This document shows positions 1-7,943 of a DNA stretch of 10,420 bases, piece after piece. The stretch lies in contig JAAENB010001240.1 of assembly GCA_024224995.1 (NCBI GenBank), positions 1-10,420 on the forward strand. Reading direction: 5' to 3'. The position numbers were made by a program, and so were the translations under genes. Source of the stretch: a bacterium (GTDB lineage: Bacteria > Spirochaetota > UBA4802 > UBA5550). The notes under the pieces are model-generated. The model searched no databases. It was not told the DNA's origin and worked only from the letters and a program-made list of their open reading frames with translations. Numbering within the stretch: position 1 is the first letter of the stretch; each line of letters opens with the position of its first letter.

Positions 1-156
1 CAGAAACAAAATAGTATTGCGAGATGCATCTGGCCTGGAAGTAGTATGGGCTCTTTGGGTTGTGAGGACTGTTTGAGCGGAGCGAGTTCCGGAGCAATCC
101 AAAGAGCCCATACTACTTCAAGGCCCGCGCACAAGCAAAATTTAGTTTCTTGAGAG
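1..156. repeat. MITE-like palindromic dispersed repeat, copy 1
   Basis: This non-coding element is almost entirely self-complementary. Bases 32-63 pair with 94-125 (32 positions, one G/A mismatch at 37/120, two G-T wobbles), leaving a 30-base loop at 64-93. Further out, 17-20 pairs with 135-138, and 2-12 pairs with 140-150 (10 of 11), so the ends behave as imperfect terminal inverted repeats. The first 91 bases recur at 10330-10420 in the same orientation, and the right tail recurs at 10273-10296. No reading frame of note lies inside. A miniature inverted-repeat element or a large REP/BIME-like repeat fits best; a structured RNA gene is an alternative. The left edge is cut by the window, and no target-site duplication can be judged. 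Confidence 0.8.
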
Positions 157-157
157 G
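152..157 (+). promoter_or_regulatory. Ribosome binding site that sets the lipoprotein start
   Basis: GAGAGG lies seven bases ahead of the ATG at 165. This favours that ATG over an in-frame TTG at 150, which would begin inside the repeat tail and has no comparable site. The GAGAG part belongs to the conserved tail of the repeat (the same TTTCTTGAGAG is seen at 10285-10295), so the edge of the repeat supplies most of the Shine-Dalgarno sequence. Confidence 0.6.
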
Positions 158-164
158 TACAGGA

Positions 165-2933
165 ATGGCAAAAACACTTGTTGGTAAAACAACACCCAGG
201 GTCTTAATTTTATTTATTATTTCACTTATATTTTCATGCGGACAGGGAGTCGATCTCATTTTTGAGACTATCCCCCCTTCAAGTCCCTATAACCTGGCAG
301 TAAGCGGCACCGCGTCAGAGGAAATAACATTGCAATGGGAGGATAATGCCTATGACCGGGACGGGTATATAGTAGAACGATCAACAGACAGCGATGACTA
401 TGAAAAAGTCGCGACCGTAAGAGCCGGGCAAACCACCTACACCGATACGGGACTTGTTCCAAACACCCGGTACAACTACCGGCTTCTGGCCTATATCGAA
501 GATGTTGAGTCCGGATATTCCGCCCCCATCAGCGTAACAACCTATCCGCCGCTTTTGGCTCACTGGAAGATGGACGGAAATTTCAATGATGAACAGGGGC
601 TTAATAACGCGAGCCCCAGTGGAGATTTTTCTTATTCCGGGGGAACAGACGGCAGCTGCCCAACCTTTGACTGGACAAATTACGCGAGAGTCGATTCCCC
701 GGAAGATTTTGATAAAGATATGTATACCATTACTGCCTGGGTTCAGTGTTTTATTCATAGATCAGCTCCCTATGTTTTCCTGGATAACGCAATTGACCTG
801 CACATCGGAGAACATGGGAAGTGGTACGCTTCATTTGAACAAGCCAACGGCTGGCACCGGGATTTTTATTCAGGTCATAGTTTAACTGAAAATAAATGGT
901 ATCATCTCTCGGTTGTGTGCAGCCGGATCAACAATAAAGTGAAGATGTATATAGACGGAACAAAAGTATATGAATATAAAGAAGAAACCCCATCAGCCCC
1001 GCTCTGGGCAAAGAACTGCTCCCGTATAGTTTTTGGAGAATACTGGCGCCAACGCCGGTGGAACGGAACCATGGATGATATCCGGGTATACAACGGCGCA
1101 TTTGCCGATGACCAGGTTCAGAGCCTCTATAATTCATATACGAATAAAGGCGAACAAGAAAAACCGGCACAACCTCAAAACCTGCAGCCCCTTGTTGTGA
1201 GCTCATCGGAAATCAGTTTAAGCTGGGACGATGTTTCGAATGAAGCAGGGTACAAAATATTCCGTTCGGAAAACAGAAGAACTTTTTACGAGGTTGGTAA
1301 TACCCTGGCCAATGTAACCTCTTTTAGCGACACCAATCTCAATCCCGGAACCCCGTATTATTACCGGGTAATAGCCTTTAATAATGTGGGAGATTCCGAA
1401 TACGCCGACTGTTCTGCCACAACAGCCAATACCGGTGATTTCCCCGCCCTTCTGGCTCACTGGACATTTGACGGCACTGTTGATGACGCGTCAGGTATGG
1501 GAAACCACGCGGCAATTTATAGCTACCATACTGTTGATTTTGAACCGGGAATAACAGGACTCTGTCCAACCTTTGACCGGTCCAATATTATGCATGTTCC
1601 AAACATGAACGGCTTTAATAAAAACATTTATACCATATCGGCCTGGCTCCGGCGCTACTATTATAATACGGGAGACTATATTAATTTTCATGGTTCCTTT
1701 CGCATTGGCACCACGAGTGAAGGAGCGCTGGAAATCAGCGGTGAGAACAGCATGCATCAAACGTTGGTTAACTATAAACTGCCACTCTCGGAATGGACTC
1801 ATGTAACCATTGTCCTGAACCGGAGCAGTAAAGAACTGGTCGTATATATAAACGGCGATGAGAATATTTTAACCTACGAAATATCTCCCTGGGTTACCGA
1901 TCCGGATAGGATTGTTATTGGAGAGAATTACCATCAGTACCGATGGACCGGGAATATCGATGACATGAAAATTTTCGGCGGAGAACTTTCGAAAGACCAG
2001 GCCAGGGCATTGTACGACACGTATACCATTCCCGCGCTAACAGCACCGGATGCAGTGACCAACCTGGTCTCGCGAACAGTAAGCGCCGGAGAAATTCAGC
2101 TTACCTGGGACAATACGAGAAATGAAGCAGGATATAGAATATACCGGTCCGAAGATGGTATCTCCTATACAGAGATTGGTGAAAACCGGGTAAACATCAC
2201 CTCCTTTACGGATTGGGGACTCTCTCCCCAAAAAACCTATTATTACCGGGTTACGGCTTTTAACCATAAGAAGGATTCTCCATACCACGAATCTTCATAC
2301 ACGGAAGTATCGGGCACAACTCCAATATCCGGCACCCAACCATCACTCCTGGCCCACTGGACATTCGACAATACGCTTAATGATGTTACGCTCAAGAATC
2401 ATGCAGCCGCAAGGGGGGAAGCGATACAATACAGCACTGGCGTAACGGGCTTATACGCACAGTTTAACGGGACAAATAGCGCCTTTGTGCTTCATCCGGC
2501 GGGATTTACCGCGGATGCCTATACTATTACAGCCTGGGTGCGGCATCCGGAAAAATCCTCCGCCCCTTATATTTACTTTGGGGATGTTGCTCGTGTTGAA
2601 ATAAGCAGCAGCGGCACCTGGTCCTTTAATGGAAACACCGGAACAGGAGAAGCCTATTCCGGGTACAATTTACCGCCAAACGAATGGCATCATTTAACCA
2701 TGGTCATGCATCGAAGCAGAGAAAAAGTTTTGTTTTATGTTGACGGTGAATTTACCGGAGAAGAACACGCTATCAAGCAATGGATTCATAATCCGGGGTT
2801 TATCAACATTGCTGAAGATTATACCAATCGAAAATGGAGCGGTTCTCTTGATGATGTACGAATATATGACGGTGCCTTATCCGCAGCCCGGGTTGAAGAG
2901 CTCTATACCTCGTACGGTTACCCGCTCAAGTAG
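165..2933 (+). CDS. Surface lipoprotein with three FN3-LamG modules
   Basis: 922 residues from the ATG at 165. A basic and hydrophobic leader ends at Cys25 in an LIFSC lipobox; Phe at -2 is atypical but tolerated in spirochaetal lipoproteins. After a short linker come three tandem modules, each a fibronectin type III domain followed by a LamG/concanavalin-like jellyroll. The FN3 domains are at about 37-126, 334-420 and 626-719. The jellyrolls are at about 129-326, 429-621 and 727-917. Every jellyroll opens with LLAHW plus an acidic stretch and closes with a DD-(I/M/V)-(R/K)-(V/I)-(Y/F)-x-G motif and an LY-x-(S/T)-Y motif. No catalytic domain is visible. Such jellyrolls usually bind glycans or proteins, so binding at the outer surface is the likely role (inference). 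The gene stands alone on the plus strand, and its stop overlaps the convergent chemoreceptor gene by 8 bases. The module count could vary between strains because the units are homologous. Confidence 0.85.
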   Translation: MAKTLVGKTTPRVLILFIISLIFSCGQGVDLIFETIPPSSPYNLAVSGTASEEITLQWEDNAYDRDGYIVERSTDSDDYEKVATVRAGQTTYTDTGLVPNTRYNYRLLAYIEDVESGYSAPISVTTYPPLLAHWKMDGNFNDEQGLNNASPSGDFSYSGGTDGSCPTFDWTNYARVDSPEDFDKDMYTITAWVQCFIHRSAPYVFLDNAIDLHIGEHGKWYASFEQANGWHRDFYSGHSLTENKWYHLSVVCSRINNKVKMYIDGTKVYEYKEETPSAPLWAKNCSRIVFGEYWRQRRWNGTMDDIRVYNGAFADDQVQSLYNSYTNKGEQEKPAQPQNLQPLVVSSSEISLSWDDVSNEAGYKIFRSENRRTFYEVGNTLANVTSFSDTNLNPGTPYYYRVIAFNNVGDSEYADCSATTANTGDFPALLAHWTFDGTVDDASGMGNHAAIYSYHTVDFEPGITGLCPTFDRSNIMHVPNMNGFNKNIYTISAWLRRYYYNTGDYINFHGSFRIGTTSEGALEISGENSMHQTLVNYKLPLSEWTHVTIVLNRSSKELVVYINGDENILTYEISPWVTDPDRIVIGENYHQYRWTGNIDDMKIFGGELSKDQARALYDTYTIPALTAPDAVTNLVSRTVSAGEIQLTWDNTRNEAGYRIYRSEDGISYTEIGENRVNITSFTDWGLSPQKTYYYRVTAFNHKKDSPYHESSYTEVSGTTPISGTQPSLLAHWTFDNTLNDVTLKNHAAARGEAIQYSTGVTGLYAQFNGTNSAFVLHPAGFTADAYTITAWVRHPEKSSAPYIYFGDVARVEISSSGTWSFNGNTGTGEAYSGYNLPPNEWHHLTMVMHRSREKVLFYVDGEFTGEEHAIKQWIHNPGFINIAEDYTNRKWSGSLDDVRIYDGALSAARVEELYTSYGYPLK

Positions 2934-5073
2934 AAATGGAGCCCTTAATATCCGAACCAACGACCTCATCGGAAACATTCTGGAGCAGCACGATCTGCTG
3001 CTCCAGGTAGCCGAAAGCTTCCATGAGTGATGAAGTGCTGGCGTGAACCCCTTCCATGATCTTGTTCAGCACTTCTATTGAGTGTGATATTTCCGAAATC
3101 ATGACCTTTTGCTTTTCTGTTGAGCTTGATATTTCACTGGAATTCTCCGACACGGAGAGCATATTTTCCCGGATACTATGGGTCAGTTTTTCCTGGGAAA
3201 GACACAGTTCCAGTATGGAGTTAATAGCGCTGTTAACAGAATTAACCGAAGTCTCCACATTGGTAATGGACTGGGAAGAATCAAGAATAATCTCCGTTTC
3301 CTTGTCGATGTCGTCCAGGGTTCCTTTGACAATATCCCGGATCGACTTTGCCTGTTCAATTGAACGATCGGCCAGCTTTCCAATTTCATCGGCAACAACG
3401 GCAAACCCCCGGCCCTGATCCCCTGCCCTGGCAGCTTCAATAGCGGCATTCAGGGAAAGCAGGTTCGTCTGTTCCGATATTTCATTGATAATTTCCGTTA
3501 TGGCATCAATGGCGCCGGAGGATTCTTTGATCTTGTTCATGCCCCGTACAATTTCGTTAAGGCTTTCACGGCTAATGGACGTCTGGTTCTGGCTTTCGGC
3601 GCTTAAACTCCCGGCATTTTTAGCCGCGTCCGTGATCCTGGTAAGGGAGTCGAGGTATTCACGAATAAGACTTTCATTGTTTTTAATAATATTGTCCTGG
3701 TTGTTGGTACTTTCCACAATCGATTCGAATGACCCGGTCACCTCATCCACAACAGTAGCAGTCTGTACCAGGCTCTCGCCCTGTGTATCCATACGTTTTT
3801 TTAAATCTTCAGCGATCTTTTTTAATTCTTCGGCAAAAATAGCAAGCACCACAGCAGAATTATTTACATTTGTAAGAAGTTCACTTAACTCCTCATTCTG
3901 TTTCTCAATGTCTTTTGTTGTATCAGTGAGCTGCTGCGCCACAATACCGGATCGAAAGGCCAGTATTGAGTTTAAGGCAATAATAATTGCCATATAGCCA
4001 AAATTAATCCAGAAAAAATTAAAATTAATAATAAAGGACATTGCCAGAACATCATGGATCATACAAATAACAAATATGATATACGCCGCAAAAATAAATT
4101 TTGACTCAAGTTTCTTAAGAGACCGGACAATAATAATTCCCCAGAAGATTTGCGCCAAAATGGCAAGCCCTCCAATAGCCTGGGATCGCCACCCCGTAAC
4201 AGGACTCTCCAATGTGGCAGTAACACTGAGTCCCAGGGCAAGTACCGTAAACACAAGAACAAGGATCTCAATGACCTTATACCGTTCTTTAAAAATAATC
4301 TCCAAAAAGAAATATATCCAGCAAATATCTATGCCCATGAGCGAATAAAAGATGATATCATGAAGATGATAATCCATACCAAAACCGGGGGCGAAAAAAT
4401 GAAAACTGGTAATAAACCAGATAAAAGATATCCCGGAAAAATGAAGCATCATTATCCCTCTTCGAAACCATAAAAACTGGATTAAGGAAATAATGCTGTA
4501 GATCAGGGCTACCAGGCCCATTCCCATGGGTAAGTATTGGGCAAGGATCTTCTGCCAGTTCGCGTAAACAGCAACAGCGCGCGAGGGACCAATAAAGGGT
4601 GCTCCATTATAAAAAGATTTCTGGTTGCTAAAGATCCTGATTGCGATAGTATTAGTATCATTATACCGAATTTCCCCGGCGGGAATATAATAATACCGGT
4701 CTACATTCCAGGCCGAAAAAAAATCAGGGCTCAGTTCCCCGGTTTCGCCAATCTTAACCCCGTTAAAAAAGACTTCATCGATATCCCATATCTTTCCTAT
4801 GTAAATAGAAAGATCCTTTCCTTTATATTTTTCAGGAATATGAACCTTTTTTCTCAACCAGATGTATTGCCGTTTCATCTCCGGGCTCAGGCGGGTAGGA
4901 AGTTCTACCGTATTCCAGGCGGAATCATCATGGGTAGTATCTTTATAGTCAAGATTATCGGCAAAAAAGACCCGCCAATCTTTTTTCAGGTCAATTGAAT
5001 TCTCAAATGAACACCCCGATGCGAAAACCGCGAGACTGATAAAAAAAAAGATTCGAGCTGGAAATTTATACAT
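2926..5073 (-). CDS. 7TMR-DISM-type chemoreceptor (MCP) with lipoprotein-like leader
   Basis: 715 residues. The N-terminal leader ends in ASGC (Cys21), a plausible lipobox. Residues 25-175 read as an extracytoplasmic jellyroll of the galactose-binding/glycoside hydrolase 2 N-terminal type (key stretches [37 protein letters not shown]). About seven membrane segments follow at 181-373, giving the layout of 7TMR-DISM receptors. The cytoplasmic part is a HAMP-less methyl-accepting signalling domain with its conserved hairpin tip at 531-556 ([18 protein letters not shown], then GRGFAVV). It probably senses a small molecule, perhaps a carbohydrate, and signals through CheA/CheW clusters; the ligand is not known. 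The start codon shares one base with the receiver gene's stop (TAATG), so translation is probably coupled. No C-terminal CheR-docking pentapeptide is seen. Confidence is high for the MCP part and moderate for the exact sensor family. Confidence 0.88.
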   Translation of the reverse strand: MYKFPARIFFFISLAVFASGCSFENSIDLKKDWRVFFADNLDYKDTTHDDSAWNTVELPTRLSPEMKRQYIWLRKKVHIPEKYKGKDLSIYIGKIWDIDEVFFNGVKIGETGELSPDFFSAWNVDRYYYIPAGEIRYNDTNTIAIRIFSNQKSFYNGAPFIGPSRAVAVYANWQKILAQYLPMGMGLVALIYSIISLIQFLWFRRGIMMLHFSGISFIWFITSFHFFAPGFGMDYHLHDIIFYSLMGIDICWIYFFLEIIFKERYKVIEILVLVFTVLALGLSVTATLESPVTGWRSQAIGGLAILAQIFWGIIIVRSLKKLESKFIFAAYIIFVICMIHDVLAMSFIINFNFFWINFGYMAIIIALNSILAFRSGIVAQQLTDTTKDIEKQNEELSELLTNVNNSAVVLAIFAEELKKIAEDLKKRMDTQGESLVQTATVVDEVTGSFESIVESTNNQDNIIKNNESLIREYLDSLTRITDAAKNAGSLSAESQNQTSISRESLNEIVRGMNKIKESSGAIDAITEIINEISEQTNLLSLNAAIEAARAGDQGRGFAVVADEIGKLADRSIEQAKSIRDIVKGTLDDIDKETEIILDSSQSITNVETSVNSVNSAINSILELCLSQEKLTHSIRENMLSVSENSSEISSSTEKQKVMISEISHSIEVLNKIMEGVHASTSSLMEAFGYLEQQIVLLQNVSDEVVGSDIKGSIST
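2980..3006. other. Strong hairpin inside the 3' end of the chemoreceptor gene
   Basis: CTGGAGCAGCA and its exact reverse complement TGCTGCTCCAG form an 11-bp perfect stem with a 5-base loop. The arms encode residues 690-698 (LEQQIVLLQ) of the chemoreceptor. The hairpin also lies 47 bases beyond the stop of the convergent lipoprotein gene. No T-run follows on either strand, so it is not a classical intrinsic terminator. Because the two genes overlap and leave no room for one, it could slow or protect the ends of both transcripts. This is a tentative role. Confidence 0.5.
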
Positions 5074-5447
5074 TAAATCAACACACCATTAATCGTATCT
5101 TTAACATCCTGAATACTGTAGGGTTTCCGGATATATGCCAACATTGTTGTTCTTTCCGCCCGTTTAAAGGTAGCAGGATCGGTTGAAGCGGTAATATAAA
5201 TAACGGGAATATTTATTGTTTCATGGATCTCTTCAACAGCATTAATCCCGTCAACAGAATCTGCGAGAAAAACATCCATAAGAATAAGATCGGGCCTCAT
5301 GGAGCATGCCTGCGCTATGGCATCACGGCCTTTGGTAACAATGCCGCATACCGAAAATCCCAGCTCTTCAATTATCAGCTTAAGAGCAAGAGCACTTACC
5401 AGCTCATCTTCAACAATCAGCACCTGTTTGATTTCTTCTTGTTTCAT
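5073..5447 (-). CDS. Stand-alone CheY-like receiver (response regulator)
   Basis: 124 residues, a single receiver domain with no output domain. The phosphorylation site is intact: acidic pair Glu13/Asp14, phosphoacceptor Asp58 in LILMDVF, Thr86 in YITAS, and Lys108 before Pro109. It is presumably phosphorylated by the kinase encoded immediately upstream, whose stop overlaps this start as ATGA. It also abuts the chemoreceptor gene downstream through TAATG. It may relay phosphate or act by protein contact, as CheY-like and other single-domain regulators do. The sequence around the switch ([11 protein letters not shown], then IPVIYITAS) resembles receivers often paired with HisKA_2-type kinases. 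The ribosome binding site is weak, which fits translational coupling. It is not assigned as the flagellar CheY, because no other che or flagellar switch gene is nearby. Confidence 0.92.
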   Translation of the reverse strand: MKQEEIKQVLIVEDELVSALALKLIIEELGFSVCGIVTKGRDAIAQACSMRPDLILMDVFLADSVDGINAVEEIHETINIPVIYITASTDPATFKRAERTTMLAYIRKPYSIQDVKDTINGVLI

Positions 5448-6508
5448 TTTTGTATAGTCTTATTAAATTGTATTATATATTTGGTTCCCATATCCCTTTC
5501 CAGGATTATTGTTCCATCCAGCTGCAGTGTCAGCGCTGAAACCAGTTCCAGCCCCAGTTTATGATTATTATTAAGATTAATATGTTCGGGAAGACCAATA
5601 CCGTTGTCGGAAACTATTATCGAATAACAGCCGGTGTCATCCAGGCGCATCTCAATACAGACTACCCCTTCCCGGTCTCCGGGAAAAGCAAATTGAAACG
5701 AATTGGAAACCAACTCATTCAGAAGAAGTCCGCAGGGGATTGCTGTGGTAAGATTCAAATAAACACCCTCAATATCAACCTCAATGAGTATTTTATCCCT
5801 GTCAATTTTGTATGAACCCGCCAGGTGATCAACAAAATTTACCGCGTATTCGGCAAAAGCAATCCTGGAAAAATCATTGGACGCGTATAGTTGTTCATGG
5901 ATAATTCCCATGGACCGTATCCTGTTCCTGGTGTCTTCAAGTGACTTATTAACTGTTTTATTGTCAGAATAACTCTCCTGCAGGGTTAGTAAACTCGAAA
6001 TTAACTGGAGGTTGTTCTTTACCCGGTGATGGATCTCTTTTAACAGGATTTCTTTCTCAGCCAGGGAAGTTTTGAGCAGGTTTTCCGCGATCTTTCTTTC
6101 GGTTATATCTTTAATATTAAAAATGATCCCGGCATGCTTTTCTTCCACTTTCAGCAGGGTCGCGGTAACAATGCAATGAAGAATAATTCCCGGCTGCAGT
6201 TCAATGGGTCTGTCGATTTCCATATTATTCTGTTCTCGTAACCGGTTTTCAAAATAGCATATTTCCGCATTCCCATTACAATAACACTCTTCAACGCACA
6301 ATTGGCCTCCAAAAACGTCAAGGCAGGGTCTATCCCGCACCTCATCCCGCGTCTTTCCCATAAGCTTGAGCAATGAATTATTGATTCGAATAATCGTGTT
6401 GTTATTGTCCACAACAAACATACCATCGGGGCTGGCCTGGAAAATCTGTTCCAACTCCGTATATATGTTAAGTTCATTCTGAAGTTTTTTATCAACACTA
6501 TTATTCAT
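5444..6508 (-). CDS. Cytoplasmic PAS / HisKA_2 sensor histidine kinase
   Basis: 354 residues, with no membrane segment or signal peptide. A PAS domain spans about 20-138, starting with IFQASPDGMFVVD and ending with the typical DITERKIAE linker. It carries five cysteines in a short span (62, 71, 75, 77, 84). The dimerisation/phosphoacceptor helix is the HisKA_2 type, EIHHRVKNNLQLISSLL, with His161 the likely phosphorylated residue. The ATP-binding domain follows at about 255-350: N box with NELVSN at 264-269, DNGIGLP at 301-307, and a short KLGLELV lid region. Autophosphorylation and transfer to the adjacent receiver is the expected reaction. Only a 13-base gap separates it from phoH upstream, and the ribosome binding site (CTGGA) is weak. 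The cysteine cluster could bind a metal or an Fe-S centre or sense redox state; that is inference. Confidence 0.92.
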   Translation of the reverse strand: MNNSVDKKLQNELNIYTELEQIFQASPDGMFVVDNNNTIIRINNSLLKLMGKTRDEVRDRPCLDVFGGQLCVEECYCNGNAEICYFENRLREQNNMEIDRPIELQPGIILHCIVTATLLKVEEKHAGIIFNIKDITERKIAENLLKTSLAEKEILLKEIHHRVKNNLQLISSLLTLQESYSDNKTVNKSLEDTRNRIRSMGIIHEQLYASNDFSRIAFAEYAVNFVDHLAGSYKIDRDKILIEVDIEGVYLNLTTAIPCGLLLNELVSNSFQFAFPGDREGVVCIEMRLDDTGCYSIIVSDNGIGLPEHINLNNNHKLGLELVSALTLQLDGTIILERDMGTKYIIQFNKTIQK

Positions 6509-6521
6509 CTATTATTCCAGT

Positions 6522-7850
6522 TCATAATTTTTCTACTGCCAGTGCGGCCAGGTCGGAACGTTCGCTTTTTGACAGGAACATATGGCCTACAATCTCGTTA
6601 TCTTTAAGCCGTTCAACAGTATACGAAAGACCATTGGAATTGGCATCCAGGTAAGGATTGTCTATTTGTTCGGGATCTCCCGTCAGGACAATCTTTGATC
6701 CTTCACCTGCCCGTGAAACGATGGTCTTAATTTCATGAGGGGTCAGGTTCTGCGCTTCATCAACGATCAAAAACTGCTCCGGAATACTTCGCCCCCTGAT
6801 GAATGTGAGCGCTTCAATTTCCAGTACATTCTTTTCAATAAGATTATCAATCCGGTCATTTGTATCCTGTCCTTTTTTCCGGGGTTTCACAATCTCGTTC
6901 TTCCCTCCTGAAAAAATAAATTCCAGGTTGTCGAATATGGGCTGCATCCAGTATTTAAGCTTTTCATCCTTGTCTCCCGGTAAAAAACCAATATCCTTTC
7001 CCATAGGCATTACGGGCCTGGCAATTAAAATCTTTTTGTAATTGGCACTCTTCCCCAGGGAACATTTTAATGCCGCTGCCAGGGCGATCAATGTTTTCCC
7101 GGTCCCTGCCTGTCCAATGAGCGTTACCAGTTTGACCCGGTCATTGAGCAGCAGGTCTACGGCAAAATGCTGTTCAAGATTCCGGGGAGTAATGCGCAGC
7201 CCTTCAAAGGTTTCTCGAACAAGTTCCAGTCTGCCGTGAGCATAGTCAAACCGTGCCAGCGCGGATTTATTTTGCCCGCCCTCATCTTTTAGCAGGGCAT
7301 ACTCATTATGAAAAAGGGTATACCCTTTAACCTCGGTTACCCCGTTTTTATAAATCTCATCAACCTGTTGTCCCGGGACTGTCAGTTCTCTCCAGCCCTT
7401 GTACAAGGCGGAATATTCCACCTTTTGCTTCTCATAATCGCGCGCGGGAATATCCAGCGCCTCGGCTTTGATCCGCGCGTTTACGTCCTTGGAAATAAAA
7501 AAAACCATTTCATCCTGCTGTTTTAATGTGTAGGCCGCAGCCAGGATCTTGTTATCATTCAGGGAGGGGTCAAGATAGGGGATCTTTTTGTCGTAATCAT
7601 CAAGAGAAATGATCATTGTGCCCCCGTTCTTCATTTTGGCCCCCTTTTTCAGGGCTCCCCGCTTAATCTGGGCGTCTATTTCACGCAGGGCCTGGCGCGC
7701 GTGCATTCCTTTTTTATCGGAATGACTTTTAAACCGGTCAAGCTCCTCAACAACAGTTATGGGTATAATTATTGTATTGTCGGTAAATGAATAAAGAGCC
7801 TCAGGATTATGAATAAGCACATTTGTGTCGAGAACAAAATATTTAGTCAT
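6522..7850 (-). CDS. PIN-PhoH family RNA-acting ATPase (PhoH2/YlaK type)
   Basis: 442 residues, the usual size for PIN-PhoH fusions. The N-terminal PIN nuclease domain (about 1-145) has the expected acidic residues: Asp8 in LDTNVLI, Glu35/Glu36 in VVEELDRF, Asp99 in LNDNKIL and Asp122 in SKDVNARI. The C-terminal PhoH ATPase has Walker A GQAGTGKT (246-253), Walker B LIVDEAQN (361-368), the sensor-like LTGDPEQID (389-397) and a late arginine in SKSERSDLA. Characterised PhoH2 proteins unwind and cut RNA using ATP, so a role in RNA turnover is likely. The start is supported by AGGAG five bases upstream and by a strong promoter. No small antitoxin gene of the PhoAT kind is present upstream. It leads the likely operon with the kinase, receiver and chemoreceptor genes; the functional reason is not clear. 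Confidence 0.95.
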   Translation of the reverse strand: MTKYFVLDTNVLIHNPEALYSFTDNTIIIPITVVEELDRFKSHSDKKGMHARQALREIDAQIKRGALKKGAKMKNGGTMIISLDDYDKKIPYLDPSLNDNKILAAAYTLKQQDEMVFFISKDVNARIKAEALDIPARDYEKQKVEYSALYKGWRELTVPGQQVDEIYKNGVTEVKGYTLFHNEYALLKDEGGQNKSALARFDYAHGRLELVRETFEGLRITPRNLEQHFAVDLLLNDRVKLVTLIGQAGTGKTLIALAAALKCSLGKSANYKKILIARPVMPMGKDIGFLPGDKDEKLKYWMQPIFDNLEFIFSGGKNEIVKPRKKGQDTNDRIDNLIEKNVLEIEALTFIRGRSIPEQFLIVDEAQNLTPHEIKTIVSRAGEGSKIVLTGDPEQIDNPYLDANSNGLSYTVERLKDNEIVGHMFLSKSERSDLAALAVEKL

Positions 7851-7855
7851 ATAAA

Positions 7856-7860
7856 CTCCT
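7856..7860 (-). promoter_or_regulatory. Ribosome binding site of the PhoH gene
   Basis: AGGAG on the minus strand, five bases before the ATG at 7850. It is the strongest Shine-Dalgarno sequence in the operon; the downstream genes have weak ones and overlap instead. Confidence 0.7.
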
Positions 7861-7897
7861 GTTATACAACATAATGATATTTATATATACTGTTATA

Positions 7898-7926
7898 AGT
7901 ATACAATGCCACAACTGAAAAGTCAA
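7898..7926 (-). promoter_or_regulatory. Sigma-70-type promoter of the phoH operon
   Basis: On the minus strand, TTGACT (7926-7921) and TATACT (7903-7898) are separated by exactly 17 bases, close to the housekeeping consensus. Transcription would start near 7890, leaving a leader of about 40 bases. The 8-base sequence TATAACAG occurs twice downstream, at 7897-7890 and 7866-7859, 31 bases apart (about three helical turns). The first lies at the presumed start point and the second runs into the Shine-Dalgarno sequence. It could be an operator or may be chance. The promoter lies in the 93-base gap behind the upstream MCP gene, where no terminator is visible, so read-through may add to expression. 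Confidence 0.7.
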
Positions 7927-7943
7927 CAAAATTCCTCCCGCCA

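Noticed and set aside
1..156. CRISPR repeat, retron or tRNA-like RNA
   Set aside because: There is no regular repeat-spacer pattern, no reverse transcriptase or Cas gene in the window, and no cloverleaf; the structure is one long hairpin with imperfect terminal inverted repeats.
150..164. TTG start extending the lipoprotein by five residues
   Set aside because: The ATG at 165 has a well-spaced Shine-Dalgarno sequence, and the TTG lies inside the repeat tail without one.
381..758. 125-residue minus-strand open frame
   Set aside because: Antisense to the first FN3-LamG module, with no motif or ribosome binding site.
3485..3997. 170-residue plus-strand open frame
   Set aside because: It lies wholly antisense to the MCP signalling domain, has Ser/Leu/Ile-rich low-complexity composition and shows no recognisable domain; a shadow frame.
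4537..4998. 153-residue plus-strand open frame
   Set aside because: Antisense to the sensor domain of the DISM chemoreceptor, with no start signal and no recognisable domain.
7851..7943. Antitoxin gene or terminator between the six-TM MCP and phoH
   Set aside because: The gap has no credible small open frame with a start signal and no stem followed by T; it is explained by the phoH promoter and leader.
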